Assembly (NCBI GenBank): GCA_947168395.1 | Contig: CAMVLT010000005.1 | Span: 82,039 to 146,038, forward strand | DNA from: an uncultured Prevotellaceae bacterium | GTDB lineage: Bacteria; Bacteroidota; Bacteroidia; Bacteroidales; Bacteroidaceae | Length of the DNA: 64,000 bases | Direction of reading: 5' to 3' | In this document: one piece after another, positions 34,095 to 42,335 of the stretch | Numbering within the stretch: the stretch's first letter is position 1 | How the letters are laid out: every line of letters starts with the position of its first letter | Notes under the pieces: model-generated | The model's input: only the letters and a program-made list of their open reading frames with translations | Told to the model about the DNA's origin: nothing | The model's database searches: none | Program-made: the position numbers and the translations under genes

Positions 34095-35255
34095 CTAACC
34101 GACTGCCGGATCCTTGGGCGAGTGGTTGGTGTAGAGCTTGAAATTGCGGTAGAAGGACGACTGCGAAGAGAAGCCTGACAGGCGGGCTACCTCGGCCGTG
34201 GACATTTGCGGATGCTGCTTCATCAGACGACAGGCATAGTCGATGCGCTGGTGGTTTACGTAGTCGGCAAACGTGGTGTTGAGCTTCTCGTTGATGACTT
34301 TTGATATGTAGGTGCGGTTGGTGTGCAGTCGCTCAGCCAGGTCGGTCACCTTCAGGTTGGGCTGCAGATACAGCTGCTCAGTGCTGATGGTGGTCACGAC
34401 GCTCTGCAGCAGCTCGTCCATGTTGATGCGCTGGTCGGTGGCCTCCTCAGCTTGCAGATTGGCCTCGTCGTCCTTCGTGATGTGCATGTCGCTCACCACG
34501 TCGCTGATGGTGAACTGCTGCCGATAGCCGACGTAGGCCAGCGTGAACAGCAGCGTGGAGAACAGCAACGAGGGGATGGCCAGCAGCCAGAGCGAGTTGG
34601 CAAAACTGGTGCGCCCGATGATGTTGGCAGTGAACGACACCATCGAGATGACCACGAGCAGCACTAAGGCGGCATGTATGCGACGCATCGTCTTGCCCTC
34701 CGTGTCGGCATAGCTGGCCTCTACTAACTGGTTGTAGTGGCGGATGTGGCGCAGCCCCAAAAATATAATAGGTGGAATCTGCAAGGCGAACACCACCTTG
34801 CCTACCGTGTGGATAGCAGCCTGCGCCTGAGCCAGGCCTTCGAGGCTGACGCTGGCGTCCTGATAGAGGTAGCCGCTGACGAAGCTGGCCGTCTCGTCGG
34901 CCGACATCAGCGCATAGACCACACCAGCTGCCGTGCCCACGATGACAGCAGGCAGCAGTAGGAGCCAAACCCAGCGACGGTTCCAGACGGGTTGCGTCAG
35001 CGTCTTGATATAGAGGTAGTAGAGGGGGAATACGGCCAGATTGGCTACGCAGTAGATGGTGTCTGTCAGCGGAAGTGCCCACGTCAGGCGGTTGAAGTAG
35101 ACGTGGTGGCCGCCATAGAGCAGCGTGGCCACGGCCATGAATGTCAGGAGCCGCCACTTGGCCGTCTGCCGCGTCTCGAGCGCGTCGAGCAGCAGCAGAA
35201 CCACCCAGAAGAAGCACACCAGCATGGGCAGCGAAGTAATAAGATTTGCCATCAT
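34095..35255 (-). CDS. Membrane-bound AraC-family transcriptional regulator
   Basis: About 386 residues. The first 230 residues form six or seven hydrophobic helices (MANLITSLPMLVCFFWVVLL, VWLLLLPAVIVGTAAGVVYAL, LLVVISMVSFTANIIGR). The last 100 are an AraC DNA-binding domain with two helix-turn-helix units (LKVTDLAERLHTNRTYISKV and STAEVARLSGFSSQSSFYRN). It probably senses an envelope or periplasmic signal and regulates genes from the membrane. It is divergent from the PPC-repeat gene, the likeliest target by position. The promoter element ends at 35264, so the transcript should start about 3-6 nt before the ATG and is nearly leaderless. Confidence 0.88.
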   Translation of the reverse strand: MMANLITSLPMLVCFFWVVLLLLDALETRQTAKWRLLTFMAVATLLYGGHHVYFNRLTWALPLTDTIYCVANLAVFPLYYLYIKTLTQPVWNRRWVWLLLLPAVIVGTAAGVVYALMSADETASFVSGYLYQDASVSLEGLAQAQAAIHTVGKVVFALQIPPIIFLGLRHIRHYNQLVEASYADTEGKTMRRIHAALVLLVVISMVSFTANIIGRTSFANSLWLLAIPSLLFSTLLFTLAYVGYRQQFTISDVVSDMHITKDDEANLQAEEATDQRINMDELLQSVVTTISTEQLYLQPNLKVTDLAERLHTNRTYISKVINEKLNTTFADYVNHQRIDYACRLMKQHPQMSTAEVARLSGFSSQSSFYRNFKLYTNHSPKDPAVG

Positions 35256-35263
35256 AACGCCTG

Positions 35264-35271
35264 CAAAGGTA
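35264..35271 (-). promoter_or_regulatory. Promoter -7 element of AraC-type gene (near-leaderless)
   Basis: Minus-strand TACCTTTG. The expected start near 35258-35259 lies only a few bases before the tandem ATG codons (35255 and 35252). Confidence 0.6.
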
Positions 35272-35454
35272 AACATTTTTTTGTTTACTGCCAAATAATC
35301 TAAGGCAAATCTGCCTCTTGATGGTTGAAATAACGCGCTGATGCTTAGCAGATTGTCGATTTGAGAATGGCCGATTGATAATTTGGGAATGTTAAATTGT
35401 GAATTTGGGAATAAATTCTGTGAATATGAGATACGGCCTTCCAACTATTTTGTG

Positions 35455-35462
35455 TAACTTTA
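35455..35462 (+). promoter_or_regulatory. Weak -7 element for PPC-repeat gene
   Basis: TAACTTTA matches TAnnTTTG except for the last base. It is 26 bp before the chosen ATG at 35489. The upstream gap (35272-35454) holds several near-copies of a tgggaatTTgtgaat-like word and no gene. Confidence 0.4.
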
Positions 35463-35488
35463 CGCCACAAATTCAAATACCTAACTAT

Positions 35489-38400
35489 ATGAGAAGACAA
35501 TTACAGCTTTTAATTGTACTGCTGCTGGCGTTGCCGATAGGGATGCTGGCACAGGGAACGTGGCAGACAGCCACGCTTATTAGTAATGGGGGCAGTGGTA
35601 ATGCCACGCTTGACAAAGACCATGGTGAGGCATGGTTCAAGATTGAGGTGCCCTCCGACGGGCGTGTAAAGCTCACCCAGAGCCTTGGCGGTAACTTGGC
35701 AATCTACAATGTGTTTTTCTGCTGGATTGAGGGTAGCAAAGCCCAGAGTCGTACCTCGATGGGCTATTACCCTAAGGACGGTCAATCGATGGAAGTGACG
35801 GATGTTGCCCAGGGAACCTATTACGTTCAGGTGCAGCGTAACGGCGGTGAGGGAACGATTTCCCTGAGCTACCAGTTTACTGCCAGCGGCTACACCAATG
35901 ATGAAGAGCCTAACAACGAAGCAGGCAGTGGTACTTTCATTGCAAACGGTCAGACCGTCCAGGGACATATAGGCTATCTCGACGATGCCAATGTTCGCGA
36001 CGTTGACGACTGGTACAAGATTGAGGTGACTCAGGACGGCCGTGTAGACTTGATCTATGAGACCGAAGAGGCCTACGGCCTGGAGTTCTACAGAGTCAAT
36101 TTCGACTACTTTAACGCTGCTGCCTCCTGGGGACGTGGTGCCTACGAATTGAGGGCTGGTTCATCCTACTATACTAAGAAGGATACGTTCAGCATTAAAG
36201 ACGTAGGCGTGGGTACCTATTATATAAATTTGCATCGTAACAGTGGGCATGGCGGCTACAAGCTGAAGTACGTGTTTACTCCCTGCAAGCACCAGAACGA
36301 CGCTGAGCCGAACGACAATGCAGGCTCTGGCTCTTATCTGACTAACGGCCAGACTGCTGAGGGCCACTTAGGCTATCTCGATGGAAATGACTACCGCGAC
36401 AAAGACGACTGGTACAAGATTGAGGTGCCGCAGGACGGTCGCGTGGACTTAATCTATGAGGCCGAGGAGACCTACGGCCTGGAGTTCTACAGAATCGAAT
36501 TCGAGTACTATAACCCCGCTGGATCCTGGGGTCAAGGCAGTTATGACTTGCGCAAAGGCTCAGGCTACTATACGAAGAAGGACACGCTCACCATGACAGA
36601 CGTGGGTGTGGGTACCTACTATATACATTTAAGCCGTAACAGTGGACATGGAGGCTATAAGCTGAAGTACGTCTTTACGCCCTGCAAGTACCAGAATGAC
36701 GTTGCTCCAAACGATGAATTGGCCACAGGCGCGTACCTGACAAGCGGGCAGACCGTTGATGGCCACTTGGGTTTCCAGGATGGTGATGGCAACTTGGACA
36801 AATACGACTATTATAAGATTGAGGTGACTGAGGACGGCCGTGTGGACTTGATTTATGAGGCCGAAGAGACCTACGGCCTGGAGTTCTACAGAGTCACTGT
36901 CAGCTACTATGACCCTATGGGCAACTGGGGAAAAGGCGGCTACTACGATAGGGCAGGCTCATCCTATTATACGAAGAAAGATACGCTCAGCATTACAGAC
37001 GCGGGCGTGGGTACCTATTATATATTGCTGAGTCGTAACAGTGGGCATGGCGGTTACAAGCTGAAGTACGTCTTCACTCCCTGCAAGCACCAGAACGACG
37101 CTGAACCCAACGATGAAGGCGGTCAGGGCAGTGAGATTGCCGTCGGCCAGGCCGTGCAGGGACACTTAGGCTACCAGGATGGCACAAGCTATCGTGACAC
37201 GAAAGACTGGTACAAGATTGTGGTGCCGCGAGACGGACGTGTACAGATAGTCTACAACTGTGACCAGACCTACAAACTGGAGCTCTACCGCGTAGAGTTC
37301 CGCAGGTGTAAGGGTGAAAACGATTATCCCGTGGTAGTTGGTTCTGGCTATTATGTCAGGAACGATACGCTGACCATCAACGATGTGGCCGCAGGTAACT
37401 ATTACGTCTATGTGAGTCGTAACAGCGGACATGGCGGCTATATTCTGAAATACATCTTCACGCCCAACACCTATCGTCCTGACGTCGAGCCCAACAATGA
37501 GCTGGCCGAGGTGAAGCAGGAACTGGGCTTGAACAAGTACCTGACAGGACACATGGGCTATTTGGACGACCAGGACTTCCGTGACAAGAGCGACTGGTTC
37601 AAGCTTTCCACGAATAGCAGCACTACTTCGCTGACTGTCACCGTGGAGGCTGAGCCTGCCTCGAACCTGGAATTCTACAGAGTCTATATCGTCAGCCTGA
37701 AAGACGGCAAGACCAACACCGTGGCTGCCAGCAGCTACTACGTCCACGACCCAGTGACGCTGACATTTGACAAGGTTGACCCAGACGCCACCTATTACGT
37801 CCATCTGGAGCGCAACAAAGGTCATGGCGGCTACACCGTCGTCTATGGTACGTCAGAGACTCCGGAGCCTGTAGACCCAGAGCCATACGAGCAGGAGGTG
37901 GTTGTCAAGGACGATAACGGCAACGGCTACACCAACGACCCCGAAACGGGCAAGACGACGCTGACGGAGGTGAAACCTGACGATAAGGGTGACGTCTACA
38001 TCTGCAGGTTCCCCAGCAATGTAAACGTCAAATGGGTCATCATCAAGAAGGGTGCCTTCGACGGTGTGGGTAACTTTGGCGATGTGACAGTGACGCAGAC
38101 CACTCCGCCCGACTTCGAAGACCCCAACGAACTGAAGAACCACAATCCGCAGAATGGTACGCTCCACGTACCTGCCGGCAGCAAGCCGTTCTACGAGAAT
38201 CATCCCGTCTGGAGCCAGTTTGGTAAGATCGTGGAAGAAGGTGAAGAGCCAGGTGAAGAGCCGCAGGGCGAGACAGTTGACGAGTTCACCATGTGGTACA
38301 TGCTCGACATTGGCGGCACCGTCAGCTACAAGCTGTCAGAGAAGCCGCAGGTGCGACTGTTAGGCGAAGAGACCACCGTGACGTCGAGCCGTGGCGTGGC

Positions 38401-38710
38401 TACGTTCCTGACGAAGGACATCTGGAAGTTCACGCTCTCCGTGGGCAGCAGCGACCCTGTGGGCATCGAAGAGACGTTTGCCCCAGTGCAGACGGAGGCT
38501 CAACCCAGCATCAGCCGCGAGAGCGACGCCCTCGTGTTCAGCGGATGCCGCCCAGGCGAGCCTGTGGTGGTCTACACTACTGGTGGCCGACTCGTGAGCC
38601 AGTATCGTATTGGTGACGACGGCAGCCTCACCCTCTCGCTCAGCTCACTCGGGCAGGGCCTCTACATCGTGAAAGCAGGAAGTGCAAACATTAAAATCAT
38701 GAAGAAATGA
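35489..38710 (+). CDS. Large exported repeat protein with tandem PPC-like domains and sorting tail
   Basis: About 1073 residues. A signal peptide (MRRQLQLLIVLLLALPIGMLA) precedes one degenerate and five clear repeats of about 130 residues, starting at 35897, 36296, 36695, 37094 and 37478. The first four are spaced exactly 399 bp. Each repeat has EPNxxxxxGxxxxxGQxxxGHxGYxD, then DWYKIEV, GLEFYR and RNSGHGGYKLKYVFTPCK, which resembles bacterial pre-peptidase C-terminal (PPC) beta-sandwich domains. The tail VYTTGGRLVSQYRI...SLGQGLYIVKAG...IKIMKK looks like a type IX secretion signal. No enzyme domain is visible, so adhesion or surface structure is inferred. The stop overlaps the next start by 4 bp (ATGA). 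Confidence 0.82.
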   Translation: MRRQLQLLIVLLLALPIGMLAQGTWQTATLISNGGSGNATLDKDHGEAWFKIEVPSDGRVKLTQSLGGNLAIYNVFFCWIEGSKAQSRTSMGYYPKDGQSMEVTDVAQGTYYVQVQRNGGEGTISLSYQFTASGYTNDEEPNNEAGSGTFIANGQTVQGHIGYLDDANVRDVDDWYKIEVTQDGRVDLIYETEEAYGLEFYRVNFDYFNAAASWGRGAYELRAGSSYYTKKDTFSIKDVGVGTYYINLHRNSGHGGYKLKYVFTPCKHQNDAEPNDNAGSGSYLTNGQTAEGHLGYLDGNDYRDKDDWYKIEVPQDGRVDLIYEAEETYGLEFYRIEFEYYNPAGSWGQGSYDLRKGSGYYTKKDTLTMTDVGVGTYYIHLSRNSGHGGYKLKYVFTPCKYQNDVAPNDELATGAYLTSGQTVDGHLGFQDGDGNLDKYDYYKIEVTEDGRVDLIYEAEETYGLEFYRVTVSYYDPMGNWGKGGYYDRAGSSYYTKKDTLSITDAGVGTYYILLSRNSGHGGYKLKYVFTPCKHQNDAEPNDEGGQGSEIAVGQAVQGHLGYQDGTSYRDTKDWYKIVVPRDGRVQIVYNCDQTYKLELYRVEFRRCKGENDYPVVVGSGYYVRNDTLTINDVAAGNYYVYVSRNSGHGGYILKYIFTPNTYRPDVEPNNELAEVKQELGLNKYLTGHMGYLDDQDFRDKSDWFKLSTNSSTTSLTVTVEAEPASNLEFYRVYIVSLKDGKTNTVAASSYYVHDPVTLTFDKVDPDATYYVHLERNKGHGGYTVVYGTSETPEPVDPEPYEQEVVVKDDNGNGYTNDPETGKTTLTEVKPDDKGDVYICRFPSNVNVKWVIIKKGAFDGVGNFGDVTVTQTTPPDFEDPNELKNHNPQNGTLHVPAGSKPFYENHPVWSQFGKIVEEGEEPGEEPQGETVDEFTMWYMLDIGGTVSYKLSEKPQVRLLGEETTVTSSRGVATFLTKDIWKFTLSVGSSDPVGIEETFAPVQTEAQPSISRESDALVFSGCRPGEPVVVYTTGGRLVSQYRIGDDGSLTLSLSSLGQGLYIVKAGSANIKIMKK

Positions 38711-40212
38711 AAACATACAGCATATTAAGAACCTTGGTCGCAGCCCTGCTCGTCGCAGCAGGCCTGCAGACCGCTCAGGCACAGGGCATACGCGTACATT
38801 ATAAGGATGGTAATACGGTAGATGTGCCCGCAGCACTGTTCGACCACATGTCGCCCTTCTATGTCAAGACCACCGTTACGGAGGAAGAGTACACTGTGAA
38901 GGTGGAGCCACTGAACATCCAGGCCGCAAATTTTTACAAACTTCTGGAGCAGAAGGGCATGCCCCTGTACATTGGCCTTAGTGCGCCAACAGTCAATGGC
39001 ACGTACAAAATCACTCCGACGCAGTTGGTGGACTACTGGAGCAGCGACCCAGATACGTATGGCGACATTGATGTGGACGAGGAAGTGGAGGAAGTCATCA
39101 AGTTTGCCGACCAGTCGGGCAACAACGTATGGATTGACACCTACAACATCGACGAGGATGGCCCAGACATCAACATGGGCGCTGACGAAATGCTGGGCGA
39201 CAGCCGAGGCTGCAAGTCGTTAATCTTAGGCTATGGCAACAAGTTCACTGCTGCCTACATGATTACCTTGGACTATCCTACGTACGACATTTACGTCCAC
39301 ATGGCCTACATTATTTCAGGCGAGGTGAGTGGCAGCAACCTGAAAGATGTGTACATCGCCACCGTCTCGTTAGACCGCGACAACAATATCGTGGAGTATG
39401 GCATTGGCAAGGACGGCGACGGCGTCAGTACCGCCACCACCTGGGCCCCCAGAGTCTACCAGTACGAGAGCCGCCAGGCTGTCCAGACCAGCAAGGCCAG
39501 CAGGCTGGTACGCCGTCTGGCTCCCAAGCGTGCCACCACGGTGACTGAGACATGGGGCTACACCATCTACAAGACGGACGGCACAGAACTTGACGTGACT
39601 CGTGAGCAGCTGGACTACGTGGAGACCTACGAGGGTGAGTTTGACGAGCGCATCACGCAGCAGATTCCGCAGCAGTATCTTGAGCAGATGACTGCCCACA
39701 TGCCCATCTATGCAGGCAATACGCCTCCAACCTTGAATGGCTCATTTGTTTACCACCCAATGGCGCTTGTATATGCCTCTGATGGTTATGTTTTCAAAAA
39801 TGGAATTAGCGACCTGTTTATCCGTCTTACGGAACAGAATACTTCGAAAAATACTATTCAGTATGAGGAAAAACAGGGAGGCGGCGTTGGCGATAAGACC
39901 GAAATGGTGGTATTGGGCAATGGCAACAACTTCACTATTTTTGCCGTGGTTCCTGGATTTGCATCCAATTATAATGCAAGATATAAATTGGCAACGCTTA
40001 TTTCCGGAACCATGACTGAGGAAGGCATCAAAGACGCTTATGAAGCCATATTGATGGTTGAAAAAGACGATCCCGACAATAAAATTATGAAGGTTGGAAC
40101 TTACCGTGTGTTTAAGGACGAAGACGGTCTGGCTACTCCATCTGTCTGGTCATCACGTAGCATGATTCCGCAGGAGGAGAGCGGAGAACTCCGCCAGGCT
40201 GCCGCCGAATAA
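38707..40212 (+). CDS. Exported protein of unknown function with internal duplication
   Basis: 501 residues, not recognised. The signal peptide is MKTYSILRTLVAALLVAAGLQTAQA. The mature start IRVHYKDGNTVDVPAALFDHM is a common beginning in Bacteroidetes surface proteins. Two lobes repeat the same plan: KGMPLYIGLSAPTVNGTYKI near 83 with a later LGYGNKFTAAYMITL, and AHMPIYAGNTPPTLNGSFVY near 332 with VLGNGNNFTIFAVVP. Each lobe ends with a SGxxxxxxxKDxYxA block. The second lobe (after about 39730) is visibly less G/C-rich. The start overlaps the PPC-repeat gene by ATGA, so the two are translationally coupled and probably act together at the surface. Confidence 0.75.
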   Translation: MKTYSILRTLVAALLVAAGLQTAQAQGIRVHYKDGNTVDVPAALFDHMSPFYVKTTVTEEEYTVKVEPLNIQAANFYKLLEQKGMPLYIGLSAPTVNGTYKITPTQLVDYWSSDPDTYGDIDVDEEVEEVIKFADQSGNNVWIDTYNIDEDGPDINMGADEMLGDSRGCKSLILGYGNKFTAAYMITLDYPTYDIYVHMAYIISGEVSGSNLKDVYIATVSLDRDNNIVEYGIGKDGDGVSTATTWAPRVYQYESRQAVQTSKASRLVRRLAPKRATTVTETWGYTIYKTDGTELDVTREQLDYVETYEGEFDERITQQIPQQYLEQMTAHMPIYAGNTPPTLNGSFVYHPMALVYASDGYVFKNGISDLFIRLTEQNTSKNTIQYEEKQGGGVGDKTEMVVLGNGNNFTIFAVVPGFASNYNARYKLATLISGTMTEEGIKDAYEAILMVEKDDPDNKIMKVGTYRVFKDEDGLATPSVWSSRSMIPQEESGELRQAAAE

Positions 40213-40235
40213 GGAAACAGTTTACATGGACAAGA

Positions 40236-40970
40236 TTATTTAGGAGCCAGTGCCTGCCACAGATTGTCGGCAGGCACTGGTGCTTCTACGACAATCGGCA
40301 GTTTAGAGACAGGATGGATGAACTCCATACGGCGGCTGAACAGTGAGATGCTGCCGTCAGGGTTGGAGCGTGGGGCACCATACTTCAGGTCGCCACGGAT
40401 GGGCATGCCAACCTTGGCCAACTGGCAGCGTATCTGGTGGTGGCGGCCCGTCAGCAGCTTCACCTCCAACAGCTGGTAGCGCTCGCCCTGCCCAATGACG
40501 CGATACTCCAACTGTGCCTTCTTAGAGTGCGGCACCTCGTGGTCGTAAGCATACGACTTGTTCTGCTTTTCGTTGCGGACGAGCCAGTGAGACAATTTCT
40601 CAAAGTGAGAAGTGAGAAGTGAGAAGTGAGAAGTTCGTGTCGCAGTGTAATCATACTTCTCACTTTTCACTTCTGACTTCTCACTTCCTACTATCGCCCA
40701 ATACGTCTTGTGTACCTCGCCCTCGGCGAACATGCGGTTCAGGCGCGCCAGGGCCTTCGACGTGCGGGCGAAGACCACGAGGCCCGCCACGGGACGGTCC
40801 AGGCGGTGACAGACGCCGAGGAACACCTCGCCCGGCTTGTGGTATTTCTCCTTGAGGTACTCCTTCACGGTCTCGCTCAGCGGCTTGTCGCCCGTCTTGT
40901 CGCCCTGCACTATCTCGCCGCTCTCCTTCGAGACGATGATGATGTGGTTGTCTTCGTAGATTACTTTCAT
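40236..40970 (-). CDS. RluA-family rRNA/tRNA pseudouridine synthase
   Basis: 244 residues. The catalytic aspartate is D58 in CHRLDRPVAG, and GRHHQIRCQLA is the second family motif. It converts uridine to pseudouridine in rRNA or tRNA; the target cannot be assigned. No S4 domain is present. Residues about 95-125 (GSEKSEVKSEKYDYTATRTS and HFSLLTSHFEKL) are a translated heptamer hairpin repeat inserted in the middle of the catalytic domain. The 3' coding end also contains a terminator-like hairpin. The promoter is in the divergent palindrome at 40993. Confidence 0.92.
   Translation of the reverse strand: MKVIYEDNHIIIVSKESGEIVQGDKTGDKPLSETVKEYLKEKYHKPGEVFLGVCHRLDRPVAGLVVFARTSKALARLNRMFAEGEVHKTYWAIVGSEKSEVKSEKYDYTATRTSHFSLLTSHFEKLSHWLVRNEKQNKSYAYDHEVPHSKKAQLEYRVIGQGERYQLLEVKLLTGRHHQIRCQLAKVGMPIRGDLKYGAPRSNPDGSISLFSRRMEFIHPVSKLPIVVEAPVPADNLWQALAPK
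40247..40280. terminator. Hairpin within rluA 3' end, convergent gene ends
   Basis: ccagtgcctgcc (40247-40258) and ggcaggcactgg (40269-40280) pair perfectly over 10 nt. It lies between two convergent genes and inside the last codons of the pseudouridine synthase, so it may end both transcripts. No long T-run follows. Confidence 0.5.
40603..40689. repeat. Heptamer hairpin repeat inside RluA-type gene
   Basis: Four to five copies of agtgaga (40604-40634) face ctcactt/ttcactt copies (40655-40687) across about 20 nt. It is translated in frame without a stop on the coding strand. Confidence 0.85.
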
Positions 40971-40992
40971 AATGCTTTTTTTCTGGTTTTGC

Positions 40993-41027
40993 GTGCAAAG
41001 TTACAGAAATTTTCCGTAACTTTGCAC
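40993..41027. promoter_or_regulatory. Palindromic divergent promoter, RluA-type gene / MFS gene
   Basis: gtgcaaagttac (40993-41004) and gtaactttgcac (41016-41027) pair perfectly over an 11-nt spacer. Each arm holds TAACTTTG, at 40996-41003 on the minus strand and 41017-41024 on the plus strand. The leaders are about 21 and 16 nt. The design matches the luxS/YfhO palindrome. Confidence 0.75.
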
Positions 41028-41044
41028 ACTGAATCCGAAAAAAG

Positions 41045-42328
41045 ATGGAGAGACTCTGGAACCGTAACTACTGCATGGTGATGGTGGCGAACTTCTCGCT
41101 GTTCTTCGCCTTCTATGTACTGACGCCGCTGCTGCCGCTCTACCTGAGCGAGCGCTTCGGGGCCACGAAGGACGTCATCGGGCTGGTGCTGTCGGGCTAC
41201 ACCGTCACGGCGCTCGTCATGCGACCGTTCAGCGGATTCCTGGTCGACACGTTCCCCCGCAAGACGGTGCTCATGGTCAGCTTCGTGGCCTTCTCCATAT
41301 TCTTCGCGGGCTATCTGGCAGCGTCCACCCTGCTGCTGTTCACCATCGTCCGCACCCTGCACGGCGGACCGTTCGGGGCGCTGACGGTGGCCAACTCGAC
41401 GGTGGCCATCGACGTGCTGCCCTCCACCCGCCGCACCGAGGGCATCGGCTACTACGGACTGTCCAACAACCTGGCCATGGCCATTGCGCCCACCATCGGC
41501 ATCTTCATCTACCGCTATACCCACAGCTTCGACCTGCTGTTCTGGATAGCCCTTGTCGTGGCCTGCGCCGGCATGGCGGTGGATGCAAGGGTTAAAAGTG
41601 AAAAGTTAAGAGTGAAAAGTGAAGAATTTCCTGCCGCCATCCCTTCTGCGGAAGGAACTCCGGCAGGAAATTCTTCACTTTTCACTTTTCACTTTTCCCT
41701 TTCCTGGGACCGCTTCTTCCTCGTCCGCGGCTGGTTGCTCGGCCTTAACATGGTGGCCTTCGGCTTCTGCTTCGGCGTGCTGAGCAACTACTTAGCCATC
41801 TACGGCAAGGAGCAGCTGGGCATCACCGGCGGCACAGGCACCTACTTCATGCTCTGCGCCGTAGGGCTCATCCTCTCGCGACTGCAGGGCGGCAAGGCCC
41901 TGCGCCAGGGACGCGTCACCCATAACGCCGCCGGGGGCATGCTCATATCGCTCGTGGGCTACACCTTATTTATATTAGGACCCATGATGGACTCCTCACT
42001 TCTCACCTCTCACCTCTCACTTCTCACTTACTACGCCTCCGCCCTCCTCATCGGACTGGGCAACGGCCATCTGTGGCCCGCGTTCCAGAACATGACCATC
42101 AGCGTGGCTCCCAACAACAAGCGCGGCACGGCCAACTCCACCATCCTCGTGTCGTGGGACGTCGGCATGGGACTGGGCATACTCGTCGGCGGCGTCATTG
42201 CCGAGCACGTGGGCTACGATGCCGCCTTCTGGACGGTGGCGGCCGTCAATGCCCTCGGCGTGCTCACCTTCTTCGCCGCCACCCGGCGCTTCTTCCTCGA
42301 ACGCAATCTTAATCCTACAGTCAAATAA
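41045..42328 (+). CDS. MFS transporter
   Basis: 427 residues with 12 predicted helices. It has the MFS motif GFLVDTFPRKTVL between helices 2 and 3 and the block RTLHGGPFGALTVANSTVAID. The family exports or imports small molecules by proton exchange; the substrate is unknown. It sits 7 bp before a GH43 gene, so sugar transport is possible, although the sequence looks more like a DHA-type exporter. The central cytoplasmic loop (about 186-224) is a translated 100-bp heptamer hairpin repeat, and a second small copy gives SSLLTSHLSLLTYY near 318-331. Third codon positions are strongly G/C. Confidence 0.88.
   Translation: MERLWNRNYCMVMVANFSLFFAFYVLTPLLPLYLSERFGATKDVIGLVLSGYTVTALVMRPFSGFLVDTFPRKTVLMVSFVAFSIFFAGYLAASTLLLFTIVRTLHGGPFGALTVANSTVAIDVLPSTRRTEGIGYYGLSNNLAMAIAPTIGIFIYRYTHSFDLLFWIALVVACAGMAVDARVKSEKLRVKSEEFPAAIPSAEGTPAGNSSLFTFHFSLSWDRFFLVRGWLLGLNMVAFGFCFGVLSNYLAIYGKEQLGITGGTGTYFMLCAVGLILSRLQGGKALRQGRVTHNAAGGMLISLVGYTLFILGPMMDSSLLTSHLSLLTYYASALLIGLGNGHLWPAFQNMTISVAPNNKRGTANSTILVSWDVGMGLGILVGGVIAEHVGYDAAFWTVAAVNALGVLTFFAATRRFFLERNLNPTVK
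41591..41704. repeat. Long heptamer hairpin repeat inside MFS gene
   Basis: The arms 41611-41636 and 41661-41686 pair perfectly over 26 bp, with extra heptamers outside and a small ccttc/gaagg stem in the loop. The core (gaagaatttcctgccg, loop catccctt) is shared with the copy at 44522. It is translated in frame as about 38 residues. Confidence 0.9.
41991..42030. repeat. CTCACTT/CTCACCT heptamer run inside MFS gene
   Basis: Five successive heptamers are translated as SSLLTSHLSLLT. The same peptide word LLTSH(L/F) appears in the RluA-type protein, and LTSHL appears in Fkp. Confidence 0.75.
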
Positions 42329-42335
42329 TTAACGT

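Noticed and set aside
35897..37870. Regular 399-bp DNA repeats, considered as a CRISPR or satellite array
   Set aside because: The repeats are protein-coding, far longer than CRISPR repeats and have no spacers; they are domain duplications.
40603..40689. Heptamer run considered as a CRISPR-like array
   Set aside because: Units are 7 bp, contiguous and without spacers, with a complementary half forming a hairpin.
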